From NCBI GenBank assembly GCA_003996215.1, contig QJPP01001645.1:124001-188000 (forward strand): 64,000 nucleotides of DNA. The letters are read 5' to 3'. This document shows, in pieces, positions 21,641 to 31,794 of this stretch (positions are counted from its first letter, which is position 1; each line of letters begins with the position of its first letter). A program made the translations under genes and the position numbers. The DNA is from Jaltomata sinuosa (taxonomy: Eukaryota > Streptophyta > Magnoliopsida > Solanales > Solanaceae). Below the pieces are notes generated by a model. It saw only the letters and a list, made by a program, of their open reading frames with translations, made no database searches and had not been told where the DNA came from.

Positions 21641-24600
21641 TTCTGGAGCCACCCAACATGTCTGTGATGTTAGAGAAGCATTTGCAACATATGCTCCTGC
21701 TGAACCCGACGAGACCATTTTCATGGAAAATTCTGCAACAACCAAAGTTGAAGGTTATGGAAAAGTATTTTTGAAGATGACCTCTGCAAGGTGGTGACTC
21801 TGAACAACGTTTGTCATGTTCCTGAAATTAGGAAGAACTTAGTTTCTATTAGTCTTCTAGTCAAAAATGAATTTAAGTGCATTTTTATTGTTGACAAAGT
21901 TGTATAAGTAAGAACGAGATGTATGTAGGAAAAGGTTACCTTGCTGAGGGCCTTTTCAAACTGAATGTAATAGTTGTTGATAATAATAAAGTTTCAGCTT
22001 CTTCTTACCTGCTTGAGTCAAATGATTTATGGCATTCACGTTTAAGACATGTTAATTATAAAACCTTGCGCAAATTGATCAACTTGAATATATTGCCTAA
22101 GTTTGAATGCAATCAATCCAAATGTCAAATATGTATTGAATCTAAGTATGTTAAGCATCCTTATAAGTCAGTTGAAAGGAATTCAAATTCCTTAGACTTA
22201 ATTCACACAGATATTTGTGACATGAAGTCAATACCATCTCGCGGTGAAAAAAGGTATTTCATAACCTTCATTGATGATAGTACGCGATACTGTTATATCT
22301 ATTTACTTAATAGTAAAGATGAGGCAATTGAAACATTCAAACAATACAAAAGTGAAGTTGAAACACAACTTAACAAAAAGATCAAAATGATAAGTAGTGA
22401 TAGAGTCGGCGAATATGAATCTCCTTTTGAAGAAATATGTTTGGAATATAGCATTATTCATCAAACAACTGCTCCTTACTCACCATAATCAAATGGAATT
22501 GCGAAAATAAAAAATAGAACACTTAAAGAGATGATGAATGCCTTGTTAATAAATTCTGGTTTACCCCAGAACTTGTGGGGGGAAGCTATCCTTACAGCTA
22601 ACCGAATACTTAATAGAGTTGCCCATAGTAAAACACAATCTATTCCATATGAAAAATGAAAAGGAAGAGAGTCTAAACTCGAATACTTGAAAGTGTGGGG
22701 GTGTTTGGCTAAGTGCAAGTTTCTAAATCTAAAAGGGTAAAAATAGGACCAAAAATAATTGATTGTGTTTTCATAGGATATGCTACAAATAGTAAAGCAT
22801 ATCAATTTTTTTATTCATAAATCAAAAAATTCCGATATTCATGTGAATACAGTAATTAAATCAGATAATGCTGAATTTTTTGAAATCATATATTCGTATA
22901 AAAGGGAATGTGAGTCATCTAACGAAGGATCTAAATGACCTCGAGAAAAAATGACAGAAAATGATTTTGATAAGGAAAATCCAAGACGTAGTAAACGTCA
23001 AAGGACCTCTACTTCCTTTGGACCAGAATTTCTAATATTTTTGTTAGAAAATGAGCCTCGAACTTTTAAAAAAGCAATGACTTCTTCGGAAGCGCAATAT
23101 TAGAAAGAGGCAGTCAATAGTGAGATTGAATCCATAATGAACAATCATACGTGGGAATTGGTTGATCTTCCTCCAGAAAATAAGTCTTTAGGTTCCAAAT
23201 AGATTTTCAAAAGGAAAATGAAAGATAATGGCATTATTGATAAATATAAAGCAAGACTCGTAGTCAAAGGATTTAGACAATGTGAGGGTCTCGATTACTT
23301 TGATACGTACTCACAGATAACAAGAATTACATCGATTTAAGTGTTAATAGCGTTAGCCGCTATGTACGGTCTTCAAATTCATCAAATGGATGTGAAAACA
23401 GCCTTCTTAAATAGAGATTGAGAGGAAGAAATCTACATGGAATAATTCGAAGGTTTCGTGATTCCTGAAAATGAAAAGAAGGTGTGTCGACTTGTTAAAT
23501 CCTTGTATAGACTAAAATAAGCACCCAAACAATGGCATGCGAAATTTGACCATACAATATTGTCAAATGGCTTCAAAATTAACGAGTGTGACACAGAGAC
23601 AAATCCAGAATTTAACGATGGCCGGTGCACTATTATTTTAACATATATGCCAAAAAAAAAAAATCAATGATGATTAAGGTATATCGTACTGGTACCGTGA
23701 TGAAAACACAAGTATATAAGTCAAATATGATAAAAACTTTAACAAAGAAAATTAGAAGACTAGGATAGCTTAGTGGTAAAATCCTTTTAGAATGTATCAA
23801 GTTACCCATGTCCGAATCTAGCCGAATGTATCAAGTTATCCAGGTTCGAATCTAGCCTAACTCACTTGCATTTTAACTTTTTCCTAAACAAGAAAAATAA
23901 TTATAAAACAAAGAATTACCCAGATTCAAACTCAGGTAACTTGGGCGGAAGCAACGCTCGCAACCACTGTGCCACCAACCAACCTTTGTTCATATGGGTG
24001 CACTCTTTAGTATATTTTAGTTTGTCAAGGTATATACCATATGCATAAATATATTTTTTCGAAGTTAACGGGTGCACGCGCACCCCAAGCTTCCATGTGG
24101 GTCTGCCTCTGGTGTGACAAGTGCGTTTATATTAAGAACACTCCAAATCAAGTAGTCATTGTTTGTCTGTATGTGAATGATATGTTGATAATGAGTAACG
24201 ACATTGCTAACATAAATGCTACGAAGCATATGCTTGCTAGTAAATTTGATATGAAAGACTTAGGAGTTACCGATTTGATATTGGAAATTAAGATTCACAA
24301 AACTCCTCAAGGTCTAGCATTGTCTCAATATCATTATATCCAAATGGTACTCGAAAAATTCAAGTATTTGGACTTTAAAGTTGTAAAAACACTAATTGAT
24401 GTGAACCTTTCTCTTGCTAAGAATAAAGGTGAAAGTCATTTTCAATTGGACTATGCCAGAGTGTTGGGAAGTTTGATGTACATCATAAATTATACACGAT
24501 CAGATATAGCGTGCGCTATAAGTAAATTGAGTCGATACACAAGTAATCCCAAACAGACTCATTGGATGGCTATGAAATGAGTTTTGGGGTATTTGCAACA

Positions 24601-25144
24601 TACTCAAAACTTTGTTTTGAATTACAACAAATATTCAGCTTTATTGAAGGATATAGTGATGCAAATTGGATCACCGGGTCAACTGAAACTAAGTCCACAA
24701 GTGGATATATTTTTTACCATTGGTGGAGGAGCAGTATCTTGGAAATTATCCAAACAAACATGTATCTCCCGCTCTACAATGGAGTCTGAATTCATAGCTT
24801 TAGACAAGGCCGGTGAAGAAGTTGAATGGCTCCGAAATTTCTTAGAAGACATTCCATTTTGGCCTAAGCCGTTGTCTCCTATATGCATACATTACGATAG
24901 CCAAGCGACAATAAGAAGGGCTGGGAGCGTTATGTATAACGGAAAGTCTCGTCACATACGACAAAGACATAACACTGTTAGACAACTACTCTCTAGTGGA
25001 ATTATCACAATTGACTATGTAAAGTCAAGAGATAATGTGTCGGATCCACTTACAAAAGGCCTAACTAGAGAGGTAGTTGAAAGGTCATCAAAGGGAATAG
25101 GACTATGGTCGAGGACAAATCATTGTGGCGGTAACTCGACCTAG
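21620..25144 (+). pseudogene. Copia pol (protease, integrase, RT, RNase H), interrupted
   Basis: Protease motif WWIDSGATQHVC begins near 21625. The GAG-pre-integrase LWHSRLRHVNYKTLRKL is at about 22027. The integrase core has HTDICD and SSDRVGEYES, but its third acidic residue is lost (GIAKIKNRTL where Copia has GIAERKNRTL) and TAA 22486-22488 interrupts it. RT carries several in-frame stops (for example 23101, 23200, 23518). It is split by a 518-bp hAT-type insertion and resumes at CVYIKNTPNQVVIVCLYVND. The active-site YVDD is YVND at 24170-24181. RNase H follows (SRSTMESEFIALDKAGEE) with a shift near 24580. It is clearly non-functional. The lineage within Copia is not resolved by eye. Confidence 0.88.
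23594..24111. mobile_element. Non-autonomous hAT-type element with tRNA-like segment
   Basis: Exact 8-bp target duplication GTGTGACA (23586-23593 and 24112-24119), short termini CAGAGACA and TGCCTCTG, and the reading frame of reverse transcriptase resumes after it. There is no transposase. Inside are an RNA polymerase III A-box-like TAGCTTAGTGGT (23766-23777) and two B-box-like sites in a 34-bp duplication (23790-23823, 23824-23857), the second being GGTTCGAATCT. The termini and duplication length fit the hAT superfamily. Confidence 0.85.
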
Positions 25145-25700
25145 AAGACTGGAGATCCCAAGATCTAGGTTCAAGGAGATCAAACAAAGTCATTGATGAC
25201 GGTTCAATATTGTCAAAATAACTTTTATGGTCCATTCTCGTGATGAGACAATGTTCAGTAACAAGGATAAGGCATTAAGGTTTTTTAATGATTTCTAAGT
25301 TTGATACAGGGTATATCAAATGGTGTATCTACGGGATAACACATTTAGGAATCACCTATGTAAGTGTGAAGTGTAAGCCGCTTCAAAGAGAATGTTGTAA
25401 GGCCAATTCTCTACGCACTTATAAACCAGGCAGTGCTCATGGCTGAAATGAACAAAACAATGAGAACCAAAGACAGTTAAAGAATTGATTATGTAACTTA
25501 TGTTGTCTAGGTATACACCAAAGCTCGACGGTTCAAAGAAATCAAGTATACCGATTGACCGAGTATATTCGATATATGTTCACTACGAAAAGTTCAAAGG
25601 AAAACCTACTTATCTAGATGCAATTAATCCTTGCGTTCGAATCACACAGTTTTTCATGCATATTTTTCATGATATAGTCATTCCCCATTCATGTGGGGGA

Positions 25701-26481
25701 TTGTGGGTTTGTGTTCTTTAAAGAATGAGCTTTAAAGATAAGACTTGAATTGAAAAATGTGAGTGTAATGTGAATTGAAAAATATGGGGGAACCAAGTGA
25801 AGGAAAAAATGAAAGGAAAGTCATTTCTCCCTCATTGGTAGAATAGAGGAAAAGTTTTGTCCTTATATTAAGAAACACTTCCTTTAGCTCTTAAAGGGTT
25901 AAGAAGAGAGTGCCCCCTTTGCGCCGTCGTCATCGTCGCTCACTCGGCTCGGCTACGGCTACGACTCCAGCTTCGACTTCGGCTTTGGCTTTGACAAATG
26001 ATGTGATTGATTGATAAACGAATAATTTCCAACAGAAATTCAGAAAGAAAATGTTTCTTCTGAACAGACACCAAACCTGTGATGTTTCTTCCGAACAGGC
26101 ACCATACCTGTTCAGAAAAGGTGTTTTTCGCACCATTTCAACCCAGACTTTTGCCTATAAATATAGAGGATTACCTCATTTTTCCGATAAAGAAAATCTG
26201 CATCCTACATATATTTTCTTACAAATAAAATTCGAGTATAAGTGTGATAGAAGACTGACTCTTTGAGTTCACTGAAGGTATTGAGGTTTGAGGTACCGCT
26301 ACGTCAATACCAGGTATATCCATTTTATTCTAGGAGAAAATAATCCACAACCTCGGGTACAGTGAGGGGTTAAATTCCTTAAGGACACACAGTGAATTCT
26401 GTGATCTCGGATATTGTTCTACTTTTCTATTTTTCAGTCTAAATTATTTTCTGGTATACTTGTTGAACACAGTAATCAACA
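25701..26481 (+). repeat. 3' LTR
   Basis: Partner of 19650-20395, with one extra TGTTTCTTC(T/C)GAACAG unit at about 26050-26080. Starts TTGTGGGTTTG and ends ATCAACA. Confidence 0.9.
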
Positions 26482-26486
26482 GGGTG

Positions 26487-26554
26487 GTATGTACTCAGCC
26501 TTACCCTACCTTCACAAGGTAGAGAGACTGTTTTTGATAGATTCTTGACTCAAG
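26487..26554 (-). mobile_element. TS SINE, second half
   Basis: gtatgtactcagccttaccc then acaaggtagagagactg, continuing the SINE interrupted at 19649. Confidence 0.78.
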
Positions 26555-27071
26555 TAAACATATGAAAAATCAAGTATGTTAAGCAAATACAATAGCGAAT
26601 AATTCATGCTGAAAACAACTAAGAAGAAAACAAGTAGCAACAACAAATAATATGATAACTGAAGTAAAAGAAATAAAAGATAGTGAGAAAAGAATTAGAC
26701 AACGCTCGACTATATCTACTAATATTTTGCCCTAATTATTCTTGACCTCCATATCTTCTGTATATAAATTGAACTCATAAAATGAGCTAAGATTTCAAGC
26801 ACGTGCGGCAATGAGAAACGTGTGCCATCGTAGAAGTCAAAGGTTGAAAGTATTTTTAGAAACTTTTCCACATTGAATTTGTGCTTTCAAAGTAGTACCT
26901 TGAAACCCACGTATGCACACGCAATGTAAATGCTTAATTGACATTTACTTCCTTAGTCTCATATTATTTATCATATTTCAATTTCATATCCTTTAAGAAA
27001 GCATAAATAAAAATTGAGATATCTCAAAATTAAGATTGAGATTAAAATTATATTTTGTTTGATAAAAGGTA
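26555..27071. other. Intergenic, nothing supported
   Basis: AT-rich, no recognisable gene or element. Confidence 0.4.
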
Positions 27072-27589
27072 CTTTCTTCGTTCCTTTTTAATTGTTATGA
27101 TAAGACTTTGATCAACCATTAAAAAAAATTAATTAGGAGTGTAATTTGACTTATATACCCCTTATTAGTCTTTGTCTATTTATGTGTCTCTTAATTCTAG
27201 AATAATTAATGTTAAGGGTAAAGTTGAAAAAAATAATTAAATTCTGTCTTGATTTTTTAATTGACAAGTACTCCCTGCGTTCAAAATTACTTGTCACTTT
27301 TTGACTTGGCGCACCTATTAAGAAAATAATAATTGACATAGTAACTTTACCATACTACCCCTATTAATTAGTACTAGTTGAAATTAATCATTTGGGATTT
27401 CAAAAAGTCTTAGTAATTAAATTAAGAGTAAAACTGAAAATTTTATTTTATCTTTTCTTGATATGTCAAAAATGACAAGTAAAAATAAAAATAAAAAACA
27501 AAAATAAGTGACAAGTAATTTTGAATGGAGAGAGTATTTAGGAACAACTATTTTTAGTATACATGACACCTAAAAAGGAACGGGGAGAG
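27072..27589. mobile_element. Stowaway-type MITE, host of a nested MITE
   Basis: Termini ctttcttcgttcctttttaa and taaaaaggaacggggagag are inverted repeats flanked by TA (27070-27071, 27590-27591). Removing the inner element at 27271-27534 plus its TA leaves a Stowaway of about 252 bp. Confidence 0.82.
27271..27534. mobile_element. Stowaway-type MITE nested inside another
   Basis: Termini CTCCCTGCGTTCAAAATTAC and GTAATTTTGAATGGAGAGAG, flanked by TA (27269-27270, 27535-27536). The interior is non-coding. Confidence 0.9.
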
Positions 27590-27599
27590 TATAACTTCA

Positions 27600-27923
27600 G
27601 GACCTGTTTGACCATAAAAACCAAAAACGTATTCACTTTATTTGGTATTCACTTTAAAGTTGAAAATAGAGTTGGAGTTGTGTTTGACCATAGTATTTCC
27701 AAAAATATTTAGGCTATTGAGTTGGTATGATATTTAAAAATAAAGTGAGAAAAAATTGAATCCAAAAATAGTGAATACACCTCAAGAGGTGTTTTTAAAA
27801 AATAAAAAATTGTGAAAACATATTCCGAATTAATGTTTTGGTTTTCATGGCCAAACAAGTATTCTGGAATAAATTGAAAATATATTTCGAAATATTGTGA
27901 ATAATATTTATGGTCAAACGCCT
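27600..27923. mobile_element. Probable MITE with TTTGACCATAAA termini
   Basis: The left end gacctgtttgaccataaa and the right end tttatggtcaaacgcct are inverted repeats. Internally the tttgaccata motif recurs at about 27685. The target duplication is not clean, so the exact ends and superfamily (hAT suspected) are uncertain. Confidence 0.55.
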
Positions 27924-28418
27924 ACTTAGCCTCGAATAAACTTGTATTTTCAATCAAACAGAGTACAAAATTTAATCTTAACCTTAATCGTGGATATTTC
28001 ACCTTATTCCATCTAACTTGGTATTATTTTATCTCATCTCCCGGGTAGGATAAATTAGTCTCTGACTTCTAGGATTATAATCTCAAGATTGTAATTTCGA
28101 GATAACTTTATCGGCGAACCAAACGACTCCTAAAGATAAAATTAAAAAAAAAATCATTTTGATTTTGAAAAATAATAAATAATTTGAGATAAATATTCTT
28201 AATAATCTTGATAACTAATATGGAATGGAGAGAGTAATATATTAAGTGTACCACTGTGTATTTTACTCTTATATAATTTGTATAGTTGTAATTTATTTAT
28301 TTATTTTGAAAATTAACCTAACAATTGCCCATCCAATCAGTTAAACTAAAAGTAGCAAGCTAGTAGACATACCATATGTATATAATTTATGTATGAATGA
28401 GTAACATATAGTATATGT
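27924..28418. other. Intergenic, nothing supported
   Basis: AT-rich spacer between two MITEs. Confidence 0.4.
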
Positions 28419-28593
28419 CAGTGGTGGAGATAAATTTTTCACTAAAGGGATTCAAAATATGAAGAAACAATTATACAAAGAAGTTGGAGGGGGTTCAACA
28501 TCTACTATATATATAATTTCAACCATGTAAATAGTGTATAATTTTTCATCGAAAGTGTTTCAAATAAACCCCTCCTACCTGGCTCTGCCCCTG
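28419..28593. mobile_element. hAT-type MITE
   Basis: Exact 8-bp target duplication GTATATGT (28411-28418 and 28594-28601) and inverted termini CAGTGGTGGAGA / GGCTCTGCCCCTG. It is 175 bp with no coding. Both the duplication length and the CAG...CTG ends are those of hAT elements. Confidence 0.9.
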
Positions 28594-28814
28594 GTATATG
28601 TATCCCGACTAAAAGAAATAAATGATGGATCCGACCAGCTATTTATGTAAAGATTCCAATCTCTTTTTCCATGCCTAGGCACAACCCACCTAATCTTGGA
28701 CTTGTTTTTTCAGTGATCATTGGTCATTTTATAACTTCTTGGCCCATTTTATAGTAGTAAGGTGATAAATAATTTTAGTTGTTGAATAAAGAACATCAGT
28801 CACTCTTGTTCAAA

Positions 28815-28842
28815 GTGGTGTAGGGAGTTCTCCCTACACCAC
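28815..28842. repeat. Perfect 13-bp-arm hairpin
   Basis: GTGGTGTAGGGAG, then TT, then its exact reverse complement. A weak B-box-like AATTCAAGACT follows about 10 bases later. Function unknown; it may be a relic of a tRNA-derived SINE. Confidence 0.85.
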
Positions 28843-29067
28843 TAGGTCATGAATTCAAGACTGATATAAGAGGAAGAAGATGAGAAAAAAAATTGAGGTA
28901 TTCTAAAATACCTCCTTTTTTTTTGTTTTCTTTTCTCTAAAATTATTTCATTACATCTAGTTTAAGAGTTTTTTTTACTTATAAACTTGTTTTTTATTTT
29001 TCCTGACAATTCTTTTAACTTATTTATTATTAAGACTGTCCTTATTCAAAACTTTACTTGTTTAGTA

Positions 29068-29305
29068 CTTCATCCGTCTCAATTTATGTGATATAGTTTG
29101 ATTTGGTACTGAATTTAAGAAAGAAAGAAATAGTTTTGAAATTTGTGGCCTAAATAAGTCATAGATGTTTGTGTGGCTATAAATTATTTTGTTAAAGGTA
29201 AAATAAATATTTAAAAGTTAAATTGTTACTAAATATAGAAATGTGTCATTCTTTTTGAGACTGACTAAAAAAGAAAGTGAGTCGCATAAATTGAAATACA
29301 GAAAG
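29068..29305. mobile_element. Stowaway-type MITE
   Basis: Termini cttcatccgtctcaatttat and ataaattgaaatacagaaag are imperfect inverted repeats flanked by TA (29066-29067, 29306-29307). 238 bp. Confidence 0.82.
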
Positions 29306-29615
29306 TAAACAATTTTACTAAGGTTTTCTCCGGTTAGAGTATTTAGCCGCCTTACCAGGATTTGAAGATCACGGGGAAACGGCACCACTAAGGGCATATG
29401 TGCACGTTTGTTAAAGTATGTCGCACAGTACGATAGTTTTATTATACACACACAGCTGTAGAACTAACGCACTACCGTATAAAAATGAATTAAATAATTA
29501 TCCTTTGTAAATCTTGCACTATGGAGGAGTGTGGAGTGATGGTTGTGAACTTCACTTTGCAACCACGATGTCGTGTGTTCAAACTTGCTAGGAAGAAGAG
29601 TTAAATTGCACGTTA

Positions 29616-29804
29616 ACCTGGATCATGAAAGCCAAAATCTGCTAAGGAGTGCGCGACCCTATACTGGCTATCGAGGCAAGTGTCAGGCCCCATTGAATAG
29701 GAGGGCACGATTATCATTGCAAAACCTTGGGCATGAACCTAAGCAAAGGGGCCATCGGTGCAGATCTTGGTGGTAGTAGCAAATATTCAACTGAGAAGTT
29801 TAAG
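29616..29804 (+). pseudogene. Fragment of 25S rDNA, decayed
   Basis: From memory of plant 25S rRNA, gtgcagatcttggtggtagt and agcaaatattcaa match a highly conserved segment. Upstream gtgtcaggcccc, taggagggc and ctgcaaaaccttgggc follow in the order found in 25S rRNA, and aaatctgctaaggagtg precedes with a deletion before gcgacc. Many C-to-T/G-to-A type differences are present, as expected for a methylated dispersed copy. It is not a functional rRNA gene. Confidence 0.72.
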
Positions 29805-29877
29805 CAGCAATTTCGACCAGTGCACCCAATTTGCTTTTGCGTCCTAGGGTGCCTAATAAAATATATGTTCATATCTC

Positions 29878-29881
<4 letters not shown>

Positions 29882-29951
<70 letters not shown>
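29882..29951. repeat. (TA)n microsatellite, about 70 bp
   Basis: Uninterrupted TA dinucleotide run directly downstream of the rDNA fragment; likely length-polymorphic. Confidence 0.98.
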
Positions 29952-29953
<2 letters not shown>

Positions 29954-31794
29954 GTTGTAGAAACTTGAAACTTCATTTTTAAAACAGTTGTTAAGATAAT
30001 TGAAAACCAAACTAAAACCAAATAGATACGAAGATCATGTCAAATAGTTTAAACCTGCACAAGCAATTTGTGAACCTAAACTTGAGGCATATAAAGCAGA
30101 CCTCAAAGTACCAACTTTAAAACAAAGCCTGGGCGGTGCTATCGCCCGAGCCAAACTGTAGCTGCTAGTTCAACATCTCAAGTACAGACCAAGAGTTACA
30201 TACAGACTACACCGAACTAGGAAACTGTTTGAGGTACGGTTGTTGAATACCAAAATATCACTATCGAAGGGTTAGTAGTCCCTCGTGTGCTTGGCCAACT
30301 CACCCTACAGTCAAGAAAACGAACTAAGCATCGTTAGTATGAACGAGCAAAGAAATGTTTCAAGTAAGAATCATTCACTTGTCACCATGCAAAAATGAAA
30401 ATGCAAAATCTGATACAAGCCCATAGAGTGACTTCAAAACTTATGAGCTGGACACTGCTGTCTGTTAGGACATTTTTTTGACTATCTTAGTTCCCTTTCT
30501 CTATACTTTCTTTCTCCGGGAACTCCTCCGAGTTAGAAGGCTTAGGTTAGTGTCAGACTAGCCATCAGCTCTTCCTTCCCCTGGCAACATAATCATTCTC
30601 TCTGTATTTCATCTCTCTTTTGCAACTAGATTCAATAAGCTCTTTACAGTCTAACTGCTGTCATGGTGGATCTAGAGATAACGAAAAAGGAGACCAACAA
30701 AGAGGACTTTTCACATTCTCTCCTTTCATCATTTTAACCTTCACGTAAGTTATGTAATGAAGTCTATAAATGCTGTTTGCTTTCCTGTGACATCGATGAC
30801 CAAAGTAAAGCAAGTGCTGGGAGAACTACAACCCAGCCCATGGACACCACTGTTCAGTTCTCAAAGTTTCAAGATCTAGAGAGCTTTTCCCGCGCGTAGT
30901 TGACCAGCTTCTAGGACGAGGTCACTGATAGCAAAATAAGTGTAGTGCTTCTTCAACAAAATGGGTAGGGAGAGATCGTAACTGTTACTTTTTGCCTGCC
31001 TAAGGGTTTATTACATTTTGGATCATTAGGACGTAGAAGGGAAGACAATCATGGCAAGAGTAAACTGGGCATGCCGGTGCATGAAAAGGAAAGGTAATAT
31101 TAAGGAGTTTCTTTCAGTGTGAGCTATCTCGTCATGAACTTTTCAACCAGGAGAACTGTCATAGAACCTAGCTGTCCATTTTGAAAAGTATTAAGGAACT
31201 CTGGAAGAATAGGCATCACTTTACATTCTCTCGTATCAGCTTTTAAATTGAGTTTTAAAATCAGTTTCAAGTACGAGCATCGTAATTGTGAGAGCTACAG
31301 TATAAGAGCTTATCCAACAGGTTGTCTTCCCTGTCATTTATTCTATCTCAAGAAGGTAAAGAAGCTCAAACTCATTTCACAAGATGCTTCCAACACTTCG
31401 CATCGAACCCATAGCATCGAACCATAGTATTTCATAAAAGAAAATACAACATAAAATATTTTAAATTGATGCTTCATCTTAAGTACTGAAGAACAGGAAC
31501 CATAAAAATCCAACCAAAGAAGAAAGGAAAGAAGTGCTGAAGAACCATACAATTATTCAAGTAGAAAATAAACTTGCAAGGATACAAGCTGGTTTATCTA
31601 TTTAAGATTTTCCAAATATTTAAAACTTCCTAATATATTTTAACTCTTTTGATTTTTTTCTTCTTACAACAATCAAATATTACGGAACATCATAAAATTC
31701 GAAGCCAGAAAAGAAGCATGCCTTAATGCTGTGATAGTATATAGACATAGTCTACTTGAAACAAGCCAGACTAAAAATTAAAAGATAACTGTAC
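29952..31794. other. Region 3' of RPB11 exon 4, no exon supported
   Basis: The last short RPB11 exon is expected on the minus strand in this direction, but no stretch with a good acceptor and the expected acidic/basic tail was found. The 3' UTR may also lie here. No other gene seen. Confidence 0.4.

Larger units (their letters stand above)
19650..26481 (+). mobile_element. Full-length Copia retrotransposon inserted in a SINE, decayed
   Basis: LTRs 19650-20395 and 25701-26481, exact target duplication GGGTG (19645-19649 and 26482-26486), purine tract atgtgggg at 25691-25698. Order is gag, protease, integrase, reverse transcriptase, RNase H, the Copia order. An hAT-type element (23594-24111) splits the reverse transcriptase. 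Stops, shifts and catalytic changes make it inactive. No clear tRNA primer site follows the 5' LTR; the usual initiator-Met site is not visible there. Confidence 0.93.

Noticed and set aside
23866..24048. Frame inside the hAT-type insertion as a transposase remnant
   Set aside because: No transposase motif; composition is that of non-coding sequence.
29727..29960. Frame with an Ile-Tyr repeat
   Set aside because: Translation of the (TA)n microsatellite and rDNA fragment.
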